Notes under the pieces: generated by a model
The model's input: the letters and a program-made list of their open reading frames with translations, nothing else
Databases searched by the model: none
Told to the model about the DNA's origin: nothing
Translations under genes and position numbers: made by a program
DNA from: Neoroseomonas lacus
Lineage (GTDB): Bacteria > Pseudomonadota > Alphaproteobacteria > Acetobacterales > Acetobacteraceae
Direction of reading: 5' to 3'
Length of the DNA: 64,000 nucleotides
Assembly: GCF_014644535.1 (NCBI RefSeq)
Contig: NZ_BMKW01000002.1
Coordinates: 397,034-461,033 of the forward strand
In this document: positions 43,748-52,381 of the stretch, one piece after another
How the letters are laid out: each line of letters starts with the position of its first letter
Numbering within the stretch: position 1 is the first letter of the stretch

Positions 43748-44725
43748 GTGAACGCCCCTATTCCCCACCCCGATCTCGACACCGCGCGCCGCGTCCTGGC
43801 GCTCGAATCCGAAGCCCTGACCGCCCTGGCCGACAGCCTGGACGATCGCTTCGCCCAGGCCGTCTCGGTGCTCGCCGCCACCACGGGGCGCGTCGTCGTC
43901 TCCGGCATGGGCAAGTCCGGCCATGTCGCCCGCAAGATCGCGGCAACCTTCGCCTCCACCGGCACGCCCGCGCTGTTCGTCCACCCGGCCGAGGCGTCCC
44001 ACGGCGACCTCGGCATGATCATCCCCGGCGATACGGTACTGGCACTGTCCAATTCCGGCGAAGCGCCAGAACTCGCCGACCTGATCGGCCACGCCAAGCG
44101 CTTCGGCCTTCCGCTGATCGGCATCACCGGCCGGCCTGGCAGCACCCTCGCCCGCGCCGCCGATGTCCCACTGCTGCTGCCTGAAGCGCCCGAGGCCTGC
44201 CCGATGGGCCTCGCGCCGACCACCTCCACCACCATGCAGATCGCCCTGGGCGATGCGCTGGCAGTCTCGCTGATGAACCGGCGCGGCTTCACCGCCGCCG
44301 ATTTCCGCGTCTTCCACCCCGGTGGCAAGCTGGGAGCGCGGCTGCAACGGGTGCGCGACCTGATGCATGGCGAACAGGAACTGCCCCTCGCCCCGCCCGA
44401 GACGCGCATGGATGCCGCCATCGTCGCCATGACGGCCCGGCGCTTCGGCTGCCTCGGCGTGCAGGGCGCGGATGGCCAGCTGCTCGGCATCATCACCGAT
44501 GGCGACCTGCGCCGCAGCCTCGAAGCCGGCGGCACCCTGCTCAACCGCACCGCCGGCGAGGTCATGACCCGCGCGCCGCGAACCGTCCGCCCCGATACCC
44601 TCGCGGCCGAGGCGCTGCACGCGATGAACACGCGTGCCATCACCACCCTGTTCGTGGTGGATGAGGCATCGCGCCCGGTCGGCATCCTGCATATCCACGA
44701 CCTGCTCCGGGCCGGTGTCGCGTGA
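43748..44725 (+). CDS. kdsD: Arabinose-5-phosphate isomerase, KpsF/GutQ family
   Basis: A 325-residue isomerase that makes arabinose 5-phosphate from ribulose 5-phosphate, the first step to Kdo of lipopolysaccharide. The SIS domain has VVVSGMGKSGHVARKIAATFAS, the catalytic-region HGDLGMI and SNSGEAPEL. Two CBS domains follow (VRDLMHGEQELPLAPP to LLGIITDGDLRR; AGEVMTRAPRTV to PVGILHIHDLLRAG). The start is GTG. Its end overlaps the lptC start (GTGA), placing it at the head of the LPS transport operon. Confidence 0.93.
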   Translation: MNAPIPHPDLDTARRVLALESEALTALADSLDDRFAQAVSVLAATTGRVVVSGMGKSGHVARKIAATFASTGTPALFVHPAEASHGDLGMIIPGDTVLALSNSGEAPELADLIGHAKRFGLPLIGITGRPGSTLARAADVPLLLPEAPEACPMGLAPTTSTTMQIALGDALAVSLMNRRGFTAADFRVFHPGGKLGARLQRVRDLMHGEQELPLAPPETRMDAAIVAMTARRFGCLGVQGADGQLLGIITDGDLRRSLEAGGTLLNRTAGEVMTRAPRTVRPDTLAAEALHAMNTRAITTLFVVDEASRPVGILHIHDLLRAGVA

Positions 44726-45444
44726 GCGGACGGGACGAGCCCACCCCCCAACCCGCGCCGGCCGTGCCGCTGCGCGCGGTGGCGACGGAACGCGGCCCGG
44801 CGGTAGTCTCGCGCCACATGCTGCCGCCATCGCGTCGTCGCTGGGCGCCGTCGGCCGGACAGATCGCCCGCCGCCGCTTCGCCGTGCGCGTCGCCAAATG
44901 GTTCCTGCCGCTTGCCGGCGTCGGCCTGCTGCTGGCGATCGCCGTCTGGCCGGAACTCGACCGCATGGAAGACCGCGCCCGTGTCTCCTTCCGCCGCGTC
45001 ATCCAGGCCCAGCCGGAAGCGGTTCGCCTGGTCGAGCCCCGTTACCAAGGCCTCGATGAACAGAATCGGCCCTTCACTGTGACCGCCACCGTCGCGACGC
45101 AGACCGAGGACCCCGACATCGTCGACCTCGACCGCCCGCGCGCCGATGTGCTGCTGACCGATGGCAGCTGGGTGCTGCTGGAATCCAACCAGGGCCGCTT
45201 CGACAAGGGGCGGCACCTGCTCGACCTCTCGGGCGACGTCACGCTGTGGCAGGATGGCGGCAACCTGCTCGTCACCGCCGCGGCGCAGGTGCAACTGCAG
45301 GAGGGTTCGGCCTCCGGCGACAAACCGGTGGCGGCGCAAGGGCCCTTCGGCACGTTGGTGAGCGAGGGTTTCCGACTGCTCGACCGCGGCCAGGTCGTGA
45401 TCTTCACCGGCCGGTCCCGTGCCGTGCTCGAGGGCGGGCAATGA
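44722..45444 (+). CDS. lptC: LPS export ABC transporter periplasmic protein LptC
   Basis: A 240-residue bitopic protein. A basic cytoplasmic N-terminus of about 60 residues is longer than in E. coli. One membrane helix follows (FLPLAGVGLLLAIAVWP), then a periplasmic beta-jellyroll (NRPFTVTATVATQ; DIVDLDRPRADVLLTDGSW; DLSGDVTLWQDGG; SEGFRLLDRGQVVIF). It passes LPS from the LptBFG exporter to LptA. GTG start on a GTGA overlap with kdsD; its stop overlaps the lptA start. Confidence 0.88.
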   Translation: MSGRDEPTPQPAPAVPLRAVATERGPAVVSRHMLPPSRRRWAPSAGQIARRRFAVRVAKWFLPLAGVGLLLAIAVWPELDRMEDRARVSFRRVIQAQPEAVRLVEPRYQGLDEQNRPFTVTATVATQTEDPDIVDLDRPRADVLLTDGSWVLLESNQGRFDKGRHLLDLSGDVTLWQDGGNLLVTAAAQVQLQEGSASGDKPVAAQGPFGTLVSEGFRLLDRGQVVIFTGRSRAVLEGGQ

Positions 45445-46403
45445 GAACCATCATGCGACGGACCATCCTCGGCCTGGCTGCGGCGCTGCTGTCATCGGCG
45501 GCCTTCGCGCAGGGTCTCGACCTCAGCCAGGGCGGCCCGATCGAGGTCACCGCCGTCGACGGCATCGAATGGCGGCAGCAGGAACAGGTGATCGTCGCCC
45601 GCGGCGAGGCCCGTGCGGTGCGCGGCGGCGTCACCGTCGAGGCCGACCGCCTGATCGCCCGCTATCGCCCGCGTGGCGGGGAGTCCGGCGCCGCCCCGCG
45701 CGCACCGACCGATGGCCCCACCGGCGGCGGGGAAATCTGGCGCCTGGAGGCCGAGGGCAACGTCGTCGTCACCTCGGCGACCGACCGCGCCGAGGGCGAC
45801 CGAGCCGTCTATGACATGGACCAGTCGGTCATGGTGATGACCGGCGGCAACCTCCGCCTGATCTCGACCGACAACACGCTGACCGCGCGCGACAGCATCG
45901 AATACTGGGCGCAGCGCCGCATGGCCGTGGCGCGCGGCAATGCTGTGGTGGTCACCAATGACGGAAGGCGCGTGCGGGCCGACACACTGGTCGCCTATTT
46001 CGTCGAGAATGCCGCCCCCGGGGCGACACCGACCCCCGAACGCACCCCGCGCGCGCAGCCGGCCGCCACCCTGCCCGGCCAGCCGCCCGGCACCGAGGCC
46101 TCCTCGATCGAACGCGTCGAGGCCTATGGCAATGTCGATATCCGCACCGCCGAGGAAGTCGTGCGCGGCGACCGCGGCGTCTACAACCCGAATTCGGGCC
46201 TCGCGCGCCTGCTGGGCGCCGTGCGCATCACGCGTGGGGACAACACACTGACTGGTCAGGAAGCCATCGTGAACATGAAGACCGGCGTGGCTCGCCTCGT
46301 CTCGGCGCCCGGCGCGCGCGTGCAGGGCCTCGTCGTGCCGCAGCAGCAGGGCCAGCCCATTCCCGGGCCGCAACCCGCGCCACAGCCGGAGGCGACACGA
46401 TGA
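45441..46403 (+). CDS. lptA: LPS transport periplasmic protein LptA (OstA-like)
   Basis: A 320-residue periplasmic bridge protein. Signal peptide [17 protein letters not shown]. Repeated OstA strands carry patterns such as [50 protein letters not shown] and [27 protein letters not shown]. It is longer than the roughly 185-residue E. coli protein because of a Pro-rich insert near residue 200 and a Pro/Gln-rich tail; longer forms are usual in this class. ATG on an ATGA overlap with lptC. Confidence 0.9.
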   Translation: MRTIMRRTILGLAAALLSSAAFAQGLDLSQGGPIEVTAVDGIEWRQQEQVIVARGEARAVRGGVTVEADRLIARYRPRGGESGAAPRAPTDGPTGGGEIWRLEAEGNVVVTSATDRAEGDRAVYDMDQSVMVMTGGNLRLISTDNTLTARDSIEYWAQRRMAVARGNAVVVTNDGRRVRADTLVAYFVENAAPGATPTPERTPRAQPAATLPGQPPGTEASSIERVEAYGNVDIRTAEEVVRGDRGVYNPNSGLARLLGAVRITRGDNTLTGQEAIVNMKTGVARLVSAPGARVQGLVVPQQQGQPIPGPQPAPQPEATR

Positions 46404-47161
46404 GCGACGCCCTGCGTGTCGTCGAAGGGGCCGCCACTGGCGGCGGGCTGGTCGCCCGTGGCCTCGGCAAGCGCTACAAGAAGCGACCGGTAGTGCGGAA
46501 CGTCTCGATCTCGGTGAAGCGCGGCGAGGCGGTCGGCCTGCTCGGCCCGAACGGCGCCGGCAAGACCACGACCTTCTACATGATCACCGGCCTCGTGCGC
46601 CCCGATGAGGGGCAGGTGATGATGGACGGCCACGACGTTACGACCCTGCCGATGTATCGCCGCGCGCGCCTCGGCCTCGGCTACCTGCCGCAGGAAGCCT
46701 CGATCTTCCGCGGGCTGAACGTGGAGGACAATATCCGCGCCGCCCTCGAGGTGGTCGAACCGCTGCGCGACCGGCGCGAGCAGATGCTCGATGCGCTGCT
46801 GGCGGAATTCGGCATCTCGCACCTGCGCCGCGCGCCGGCCCTCGCGCTGTCGGGTGGTGAGCGGCGGCGTTGCGAGATCGCCCGCGCGCTCGCCACGCAT
46901 CCTTCCTACATCCTGCTCGACGAACCGCTGGCCGGGATCGACCCGATTGCGGTCGGCGAGATCCGTGACCTGGTCAAGCATCTCAAGGATCGTGGCATCG
47001 GCGTGCTGATCACCGACCACAATGTGCGCGAGACGCTCGAGATCATCGACCGCGCCTATATCCTGCATGACGGCCAGGTGCTGATGGAAGGCAATCCGCG
47101 CGACATCGTCGCGCATGAGGGCGTTCGCCGTGTCTACCTCGGCGAAAGGTTCAGCCTGTAA
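46400..47161 (+). CDS. lptB: LPS export ABC transporter ATP-binding protein LptB
   Basis: A 253-residue ATPase that powers LPS extraction with LptF and LptG, which are not in this window. Walker [18 protein letters not shown]-loop [13 protein letters not shown], signature [17 protein letters not shown], Walker [16 protein letters not shown] and the switch His in [13 protein letters not shown]. About 18 extra N-terminal residues. ATGA overlap with lptA; rpoN follows after 81 bases. Confidence 0.95.
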   Translation: MSDALRVVEGAATGGGLVARGLGKRYKKRPVVRNVSISVKRGEAVGLLGPNGAGKTTTFYMITGLVRPDEGQVMMDGHDVTTLPMYRRARLGLGYLPQEASIFRGLNVEDNIRAALEVVEPLRDRREQMLDALLAEFGISHLRRAPALALSGGERRRCEIARALATHPSYILLDEPLAGIDPIAVGEIRDLVKHLKDRGIGVLITDHNVRETLEIIDRAYILHDGQVLMEGNPRDIVAHEGVRRVYLGERFSL

Positions 47162-47242
47162 TTTGACCGCCATGCCTGCAGCCGCCGCACCGATCCTGCA
47201 TGCGTGGCGGGAACGCGCGGCCTCGCCACGCGTGTCGCCCTG

Positions 47243-48718
47243 ATGGCGATCGGCCCACGCCTCGACCTGCGTCACTCGCAGCAGCTGGTGATGACGCCGC
47301 AGCTGCGCCAGGCGATCAAGCTGCTGCAATCCTCCAACATCGAAGTCACCAGCTTCGTCGAGGAGGAGCTCGAACGGAACCCGCTGCTCGAACGCGATGA
47401 GCGCGCGACACCCGGCCCCGATGCCGGGCGCAGCACCGACCCGCTGCCCGCCGCCGCCGAGGCGCCCGACACCGCCACCGCCGCGGCATCGGACGTGCTG
47501 CCTTCGGAAGCTGCCGCGCCGCTCGATACCGAGTGGGACAACGTCTATGACAGCGGTACGCCGCCGATGGGTCGCGGCGGCCGCGCGGATTTCGACGACG
47601 ACCTGTCCGGCATCGATGCCATGGCTGCGCCGGAGAAGAACCTGCGCGAGCACATCGGCGAACAGGTGCGGCTGACCTTCGGCACCCCGCAGGAGCGCAT
47701 GATCGCGGCGAACCTGCTCGCGCTGGTCGATGCGGCCGGTCGGCTCGCGGTGCCTGATGCCACCATCGCCGCCGCCCTCGGCTGCGACCAAGCCGTGGTC
47801 ACCGCCGTGCGCCGACGCATGCAGCGCTTCGACCCGGTCGGCATGTTCTGCGCCGACCTGCGCGAATGCCTGATGGTCCAGTTGCAGGACCGCAACCGCT
47901 TCGACCCGGCCATGGCCGCGCTGCTCGACAACCTGGACCTGCTGGCGCGGCGCGACCTGCGCGGCCTGCAGCGCGTCTGCGGCGTCGATGGCGAGGACAT
48001 CGCCGAGATGGTGGCCGAGCTGAAACGGCTCGACCCCAAGCCCGGTGCGAGTTTCGACGCGCCGCCGGCGATGACGCTGGTGCCCGACGTGCTGATGCGT
48101 CGCGGTCCGGCCAATGACTGGATCATCGAGCTGAATCCCGAGACGCTGCCGCGCGTGCTGATCAATCGGGGCTTTCATGCCCGCGCCGTGGTCGGCGCCA
48201 AGTCGCGCGACGAGAAGGCCTGGGTCGCCGAACGCTTCCAGACCGCGTCATGGCTGGTGAAATCGCTGGAGCAGCGGGCCAATACCATCCTGAAGGTCTC
48301 GGCCGAGATCGTTCGGCGGCAGGATGGCTTCTTCCGCCATGGCGTCGCGCATCTACGCCCACTGATCCTGCGCGATGTGGCCGAGGAAGTCGGCATGCAT
48401 GAAAGCACCGTCTCGCGCGTCACCTCGAACAAGGCGATCGCCACGCCGCGTGGCACCTTCGAGCTCAAGTATTTCTTCACCACGGCCATCGCCGGCACCG
48501 CCGGCGGCGAATCGGTCAGTGCCGAGGCGGTGCGTCACCGCATCAAGGCCATGGTCGAGGCCGAAGGCGTGGCCGATGTCCTGTCGGATGACGCGATCGT
48601 CGAACGGTTGCGTGCGGAAGGCGTGGACATTGCCCGGCGGACCGTGGCCAAATACCGCGATGCGTTGCGCATCCCATCATCGGTGCAGCGCAAAAGGGAG
48701 AAGGCCGTCCCGGCCTGA
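47243..48718 (+). CDS. rpoN: RNA polymerase sigma-54 factor RpoN
   Basis: A 491-residue alternative sigma factor for enhancer-dependent promoters. The N-terminal Gln-rich activator region is RLDLRHSQQLVMTPQLRQAIKLLQSSN; an acidic/Pro-rich linker, the core-binding domain and the helix-turn-helix DVAEEVGMHESTVSRVTSNK follow. The C-terminal RpoN box is ARRTVAKYRDALRI. The ATG at 47243 matches the family's usual start; a GTG 13 codons earlier is possible, and neither has a good ribosome site, which fits read-through from lptB. Confidence 0.95.
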   Translation: MAIGPRLDLRHSQQLVMTPQLRQAIKLLQSSNIEVTSFVEEELERNPLLERDERATPGPDAGRSTDPLPAAAEAPDTATAAASDVLPSEAAAPLDTEWDNVYDSGTPPMGRGGRADFDDDLSGIDAMAAPEKNLREHIGEQVRLTFGTPQERMIAANLLALVDAAGRLAVPDATIAAALGCDQAVVTAVRRRMQRFDPVGMFCADLRECLMVQLQDRNRFDPAMAALLDNLDLLARRDLRGLQRVCGVDGEDIAEMVAELKRLDPKPGASFDAPPAMTLVPDVLMRRGPANDWIIELNPETLPRVLINRGFHARAVVGAKSRDEKAWVAERFQTASWLVKSLEQRANTILKVSAEIVRRQDGFFRHGVAHLRPLILRDVAEEVGMHESTVSRVTSNKAIATPRGTFELKYFFTTAIAGTAGGESVSAEAVRHRIKAMVEAEGVADVLSDDAIVERLRAEGVDIARRTVAKYRDALRIPSSVQRKREKAVPA

Positions 48719-48820
48719 TCCGGTCCTGCCTGTACGGCCCGCGCGGAGGATGCGGACCGGCGTCCGGTCGCCATACGGGGCGGCCCCTCCCCTTCACTGG
48801 AAGAAGGAGGGCATAGCCCC

Positions 48821-49411
48821 ATGCATGTCACGGTCGCAGGCAAGCAGGTCGAAACCGGCGAGGCGCTGAAGGTCCATGTGCGCGACGGCCTCGATGCCAT
48901 CACGCGCAAATACTTCGACCACGCGTTGGAAGCGAATGTAACCTTCCACCGCTCACGCGCGCATTTCGCTTGCGACATCAATCTCAAGGCCGGTCGAGGG
49001 CTGACCATGCGGGCCGAGGGCGAGGGCCCGGACGCCCATCGCGCCTTCGAGGAAGCGGCCGAACACCTGGCCAAGCGGCTCCGCCGCTATCGCCGCCGCA
49101 TGAACGAGCATTCCCGCTCCGTCGCCCCCGATCGCGACGCCGAGGCGCCCAGCGGCCGCGAGCGCGTGCTGCAGGCCATCGAGGAGGAGGAGGGCGAGCA
49201 GCCGGTCGCCACCAACGGCGCCGACCATGGCGCGATCATCGCGGAGCATGCGACCGCCATCGCCCTGATGACGGTGGGCGAGGCGGTGATGCGGATGGAT
49301 CTCGCCCATGTTCCGGTCTTGATGTTCCGCAACAAGGCAACGCGCACGCTGAATGTCGTCTATCGGCGTGGCGACGGACATGTGGGCTGGATCGACCCGG
49401 GCGAAGGGTAA
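48821..49411 (+). CDS. hpf: Ribosome hibernation-promoting factor, long form
   Basis: A 196-residue ribosome-associated protein. The N-terminal S30AE domain (about residues 1-95: VTVAGKQVETGEALKVHV; DALEANVTFHRSR-like strand) blocks the decoding site. An acidic linker follows, then a C-terminal dimerisation domain (ALMTVGEAVMRMDLAHVPVLMF; LNVVYRRGDGHVGWI) that joins two 70S ribosomes into 100S particles. AAGGAGGG lies upstream. It follows rpoN as in most alphaproteobacteria, but ptsN, the usual next gene, is absent. Confidence 0.92.
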   Translation: MHVTVAGKQVETGEALKVHVRDGLDAITRKYFDHALEANVTFHRSRAHFACDINLKAGRGLTMRAEGEGPDAHRAFEEAAEHLAKRLRRYRRRMNEHSRSVAPDRDAEAPSGRERVLQAIEEEEGEQPVATNGADHGAIIAEHATAIALMTVGEAVMRMDLAHVPVLMFRNKATRTLNVVYRRGDGHVGWIDPGEG

Positions 49412-49470
49412 GCACGGGCAGGTTTCCACTACGGAAGGGCCTGGCGCGGCAATCCGCGCCAGGTTCCCGA

Positions 49471-50649
49471 TCACTGGCCGGGGATCGGCACACTTTCGGC
49501 CGGCGCCGGCAGATCAATATCGAGTGCCAGCACCGCCCCGACGTCCGCCGGACTGTGGCTGAGGTTTTCCAGCGCCGCACTCCGCGCCAGCGCGATTTCT
49601 CGAGGTCCGGCGCGCGCCTGCAACGCCTGCAACAGGCCCAGATGTGCCGGCGCAAATCGCGGCGCCGTCTGGATCGCGCGGCGGAAGCACTGGGCAGCTC
49701 TCGCGGGCAGCCCACGGCGGCGCAAATACTCGCCAAGATGCACCAACGCCTGGACCTGGCGTCCCTGTTCTTCGATCGCCGTATTGATGAAGGCGATGGC
49801 CTCGCGCGGCCGGCGCATCGCGAATAATGCCATCAGCCTTTCGCGCAGGGCCAGGGCGCGGACCGCGGCGATGCCGCCAGGCCGGGCGCCGAGCGCCTGC
49901 GCCCGTGCCCAGAGCCGCTCAGCCGGTCCGAGATGACCGCGTGCCGCCGCGGAGCGCCCGATCCAGAGGTGCAGTTCAGCCGATTGCGACCGCCCCCGGC
50001 GCAACTCCTCCCGCAGCGCGGCGGCATCGCCAGCCAGCACGAGGTCGAGCACGGAGGCTATGACGCGCGTCGAGGTGAGACGATCGATAGCCGCATGGCG
50101 CATGAAAGGCAGCGGGATGACGTGTACGCCCGGCAATGTCGCCGCCTGGCGCAGATGCAACCCATCAAGGTCCCACATCGTGTCGCCGACGACGAAGCTG
50201 ATCGGCGGTGGGTCCGGCGCCACCACCGCCATGTTGGCATGCAGGACCGGGTCGTGATGCGGGCGAAACCGTCGTTCCTGCGGCACATCCGCCGGGTCGA
50301 TGCTGACCTGCGGCGATACCGCCAATCCATGGGTCAGCCCGAGCAGCCGCCCGTACTTCAGCACGGCATAGCCGCCCATGCTGTAGCCGTAGCCGATGGC
50401 GCGTGGGCGCAGCAGGTCGCGGATGACCGGCGCCGCGGCCTGCATCGCCGCGGCCGGAAACCAGTTCGGGCGATGGGCGATGATCCCGATCGCCTCGATG
50501 TCGAGCTTTTCGATGGGCGGGCCAGCCCAGATCCAGTCGCCGTTCGGCCGATGGCCGAGTGCCGCGAAGGTGACCAGGCTGTAGTCGCTGGATCCGGGCC
50601 GATGCACGACCCGGATCTCCGCATCCTCGAACACGATATTGCCGGCCAT
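49471..50649 (-). CDS. Alpha/beta-hydrolase-like protein with C-terminal TPR region
   Basis: A 392-residue two-part protein. The first 200 residues read as a hydrolase fold: nucleophile elbow with Ser90 in GYGYSMGGYAVLKYG, a plausible acid Asp156 (VVGDTMWD) and His185 (PFMRHAAID). From about residue 215 come TPR-like helix pairs (ELHLWIGRSAAARGHLGPAERLW; QVQALVHLGEYLRRRGLPARAAQCFRRAI). It could be an esterase scaffolded on a protein, or a glycan-related hydrolase. It is the third gene after hsp20 and the DUF1150 gene, 24 bases behind the latter. Confidence 0.7.
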   Translation of the reverse strand: MAGNIVFEDAEIRVVHRPGSSDYSLVTFAALGHRPNGDWIWAGPPIEKLDIEAIGIIAHRPNWFPAAAMQAAAPVIRDLLRPRAIGYGYSMGGYAVLKYGRLLGLTHGLAVSPQVSIDPADVPQERRFRPHHDPVLHANMAVVAPDPPPISFVVGDTMWDLDGLHLRQAATLPGVHVIPLPFMRHAAIDRLTSTRVIASVLDLVLAGDAAALREELRRGRSQSAELHLWIGRSAAARGHLGPAERLWARAQALGARPGGIAAVRALALRERLMALFAMRRPREAIAFINTAIEEQGRQVQALVHLGEYLRRRGLPARAAQCFRRAIQTAPRFAPAHLGLLQALQARAGPREIALARSAALENLSHSPADVGAVLALDIDLPAPAESVPIPGQ

Positions 50650-50673
50650 CCGGCAATGATCCCGCGCCGCCGG

Positions 50674-50940
50674 TCAGTGGACCAGCGCCGCACCCATCCC
50701 ATGCTGGCGGATTGCCGCCGTCGCGAGGGCCAGCGTCGGGGCCGCGCCGATCGGCGTACCATCCGCCGCGTGGATCGCGACCGCCGCCTGGCCGTTCACC
50801 AGAACAGGCCGCGCATAGGCCATGCTCCGGGCGCCGAAACGGGCCCAGTCGAGCGGCGAGAGGCGCCGCATCTCAACCGCGGAGGGCATCATCACGGCAG
50901 TTTCGTCGGTTTCGTCGAAGTCGTCATGGTCGTCGGTCAT
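50674..50940 (-). CDS. DUF1150 family protein
   Basis: An 88-residue protein with an acidic N-terminus (TDDHDDFDETDET) and a core LSPLDWARFGARSMAYARPV, then AVAIHAADGTPIGAAPTLALA and a C-terminal GAALVH. This matches the alphaproteobacterial family DUF1150, which typically sits behind an hsp20 gene as it does here. Function unknown. The ATG at 50940 has a strong AGGAGGATA site. Confidence 0.8.
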   Translation of the reverse strand: MTDDHDDFDETDETAVMMPSAVEMRRLSPLDWARFGARSMAYARPVLVNGQAAVAIHAADGTPIGAAPTLALATAAIRQHGMGAALVH

Positions 50941-51029
50941 CACTGTATCCTCCTGCCGCCACGTCCGCTGGGGCCCGTGTGGCACTGGGTCCGGCCCGGA
51001 TAGGCCCGGTTGGGGAAAACGGTCGGGCT

Positions 51030-51485
51030 TCAGCCCGGTTCGGGCAGCCGTTCCGTGATTGTCGTGGCGCCATTGGTGCGGGCGCCGATGCGAATGGTCT
51101 TCACCCGCGTCTCGGGCTGCGGGCGCTTGAGTTCCAGGTGCAACAGCCCATTGTCGAGCCAGGCGCCTTCCACATCCATCCCTTCCGCCAGCACGAAGGC
51201 GCGCTGGAATTGCCGCGCGGCAATGCCGCGATGCAGGAAGATGCGGCCTTCACTGTCATCCTGCTGGCGCCCGCGGATCACCAGTTGGTTGTCTTCCTGC
51301 GTGATCTGCAGGTCGTCCATGGCGAAGCCGGCGACGGCGAGGGTGATGCGCAGCCGGTCTGGGCCGATCTGCTCGATATTGTAGGGCGGGTAGCCATCGG
51401 CATTCTTGCCCACGCGGTCGAGCATCTGTTCGAGATGGTCGAAGCCGAGAAACAGGGGCGAACCGAAAAGCGGTGGTCGAGACAC
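51030..51485 (-). CDS. Hsp20/alpha-crystallin family small heat-shock protein
   Basis: A 151-residue chaperone that holds unfolding proteins. The alpha-crystallin domain spans about residues 30-125 (YPPYNIEQIGPDRLRITLAVAGF; DDLQITQEDNQLVIRGRQ; GRIFLHRGIAARQFQRAFVLAEGM; GLLHLELKRP). The start is set at a GTG (51485, reading MSRPPLFGSPLFLGFD) because AGGAGG lies 10 bases upstream; the in-frame ATG six codons earlier has no site. First gene of a leftward operon with DUF1150 and the hydrolase-TPR gene; divergent from def. Confidence 0.92.
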   Translation of the reverse strand: MSRPPLFGSPLFLGFDHLEQMLDRVGKNADGYPPYNIEQIGPDRLRITLAVAGFAMDDLQITQEDNQLVIRGRQQDDSEGRIFLHRGIAARQFQRAFVLAEGMDVEGAWLDNGLLHLELKRPQPETRVKTIRIGARTNGATTITERLPEPG

Positions 51486-51551
51486 GAAGGCAGGCCTCCT
51501 CATCCGAGAGCGAAGCGGGCGGCGGGACCCGAAGCATCCAGCCGCTACGTG

Positions 51552-51580
51552 ATTTTGGCGGGGGGGCCGGCGGTTGCAAG
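51552..51580 (-). promoter_or_regulatory. Candidate heat-shock (sigma-32-like) promoter of hsp20
   Basis: Reading leftward: CTTGCAA (51574-51580), a 15-base spacer and CCAAAAT (51552-51558). This resembles the CTTGAAA / CC-AT pattern of RpoH promoters and would give a leader of about 60 bases. The leader contains the AGGAGG site near AGGCCT, which could pair, but no ROSE thermometer is clear. Confidence 0.35.
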
Positions 51581-51616
51581 GGGGGGCGGCCAAGGCTACA
51601 TCCGGCCAGCCCCGCC

Positions 51617-52147
51617 ATGACCGATCCCGCCGCCACCTTGCCGATCCTGCTCGTCCCCGATGCGCGCTTGCGCGCCAAGGCGAAACCCGTCGCCGCCGGC
51701 AACAGCGACGCCGTGCGCGCTCTGTCGGAGAAGATGCTGGCGACGATGTATGCCGCGCCCGGTATTGGCCTGGCCGCGCCGCAGGTCGGCGAGATGCTGC
51801 GCCTGGTCGTGATCGACCTGCAGAAGGAAGATGCGCGCGCGCCCCTCGTCCTGGTGAACCCCGAGGTCGTGGCTGAGAGCGACGAACTCGCGACACGCGA
51901 GGAAGGCTGCCTGTCGTTGCCCAACCAGTATGGCGACGTCACGCGCCCCGCCCGGGTGAAGGTACGCTACCAGGACCTGACCGGGGCGAAGCGCGAGATC
52001 GAGGGCGAGGGCCTGCTCTCGGCCTGCCTGCAGCATGAGATCGACCATTTGAACGGCGTGCTGTTCGTGGATTATCTGAGCGTGCTCAAGCGCAACATGT
52101 TGCTGCGCAAGTTGGCCAAGGAACTGAAGGCGAAACAGCGGGACTGA
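51617..52147 (+). CDS. def: Peptide deformylase
   Basis: A 176-residue metalloenzyme that removes the N-formyl group from new proteins. All three motifs are present: GIGLAAPQVG, EGCLSLP and LQHEIDHLNG, giving the Cys and two His metal ligands and the catalytic Glu. The start is at 51617 (MTDPAATLPILLVPD). def and fmt are usually neighbours in one operon; here copy 3 of the intergenic repeat separates them. Confidence 0.95.
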   Translation: MTDPAATLPILLVPDARLRAKAKPVAAGNSDAVRALSEKMLATMYAAPGIGLAAPQVGEMLRLVVIDLQKEDARAPLVLVNPEVVAESDELATREEGCLSLPNQYGDVTRPARVKVRYQDLTGAKREIEGEGLLSACLQHEIDHLNGVLFVDYLSVLKRNMLLRKLAKELKAKQRD

Positions 52148-52162
52148 CGGCGCGGTCGTCCT

Positions 52163-52371
52163 CGGGAAGGGCTTTGCCCTCCCCGAACCCCATCTGTCAT
52201 CGGGGAGGGCCTGCCCTCCCCGAACCCCACCGGCCAAAGGCACAGGCCCTTTGGAAACCATCACTTTTCGGGAGCACCCTGCCCATGTGGCGCACCCCAA
52301 TTCGAGGGTTCCAAGGGCCCTTAGGCCTTTGGCGGGGTGAGGTTCGGAGAGGGGCGGCGCCCCTCTCCGGC
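52163..52371. repeat. Intergenic repeat element, copy 3
   Basis: The left part has two tandem end-like units: GGGAAGGGCTTTGCCCTCC with CCGAACCCCA (52163-52192), and GGGGAGGGCCTGCCCTCCCC with GAACCCCACCGGCCAAAGG (52201-52255). The right end (52303-52371) has AGGGCCCTTAGGCCTTTGG, CGGGGTGAGGTTCGGAGAG, then CGGCGCCCCTCTCC, an inverted counterpart of the left. The centre (about 45 bases) is shorter than in the other copies. It fills the gap between def and fmt and ends 10 bases before the fmt ATG. Confidence 0.8.
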
Positions 52372-52381
52372 GCGTGACGCT

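Noticed and set aside
46256-48178. A 640-codon leftward frame across lptB and rpoN
   Set aside because: Spans two well-supported genes on the other strand and has no recognisable domain.
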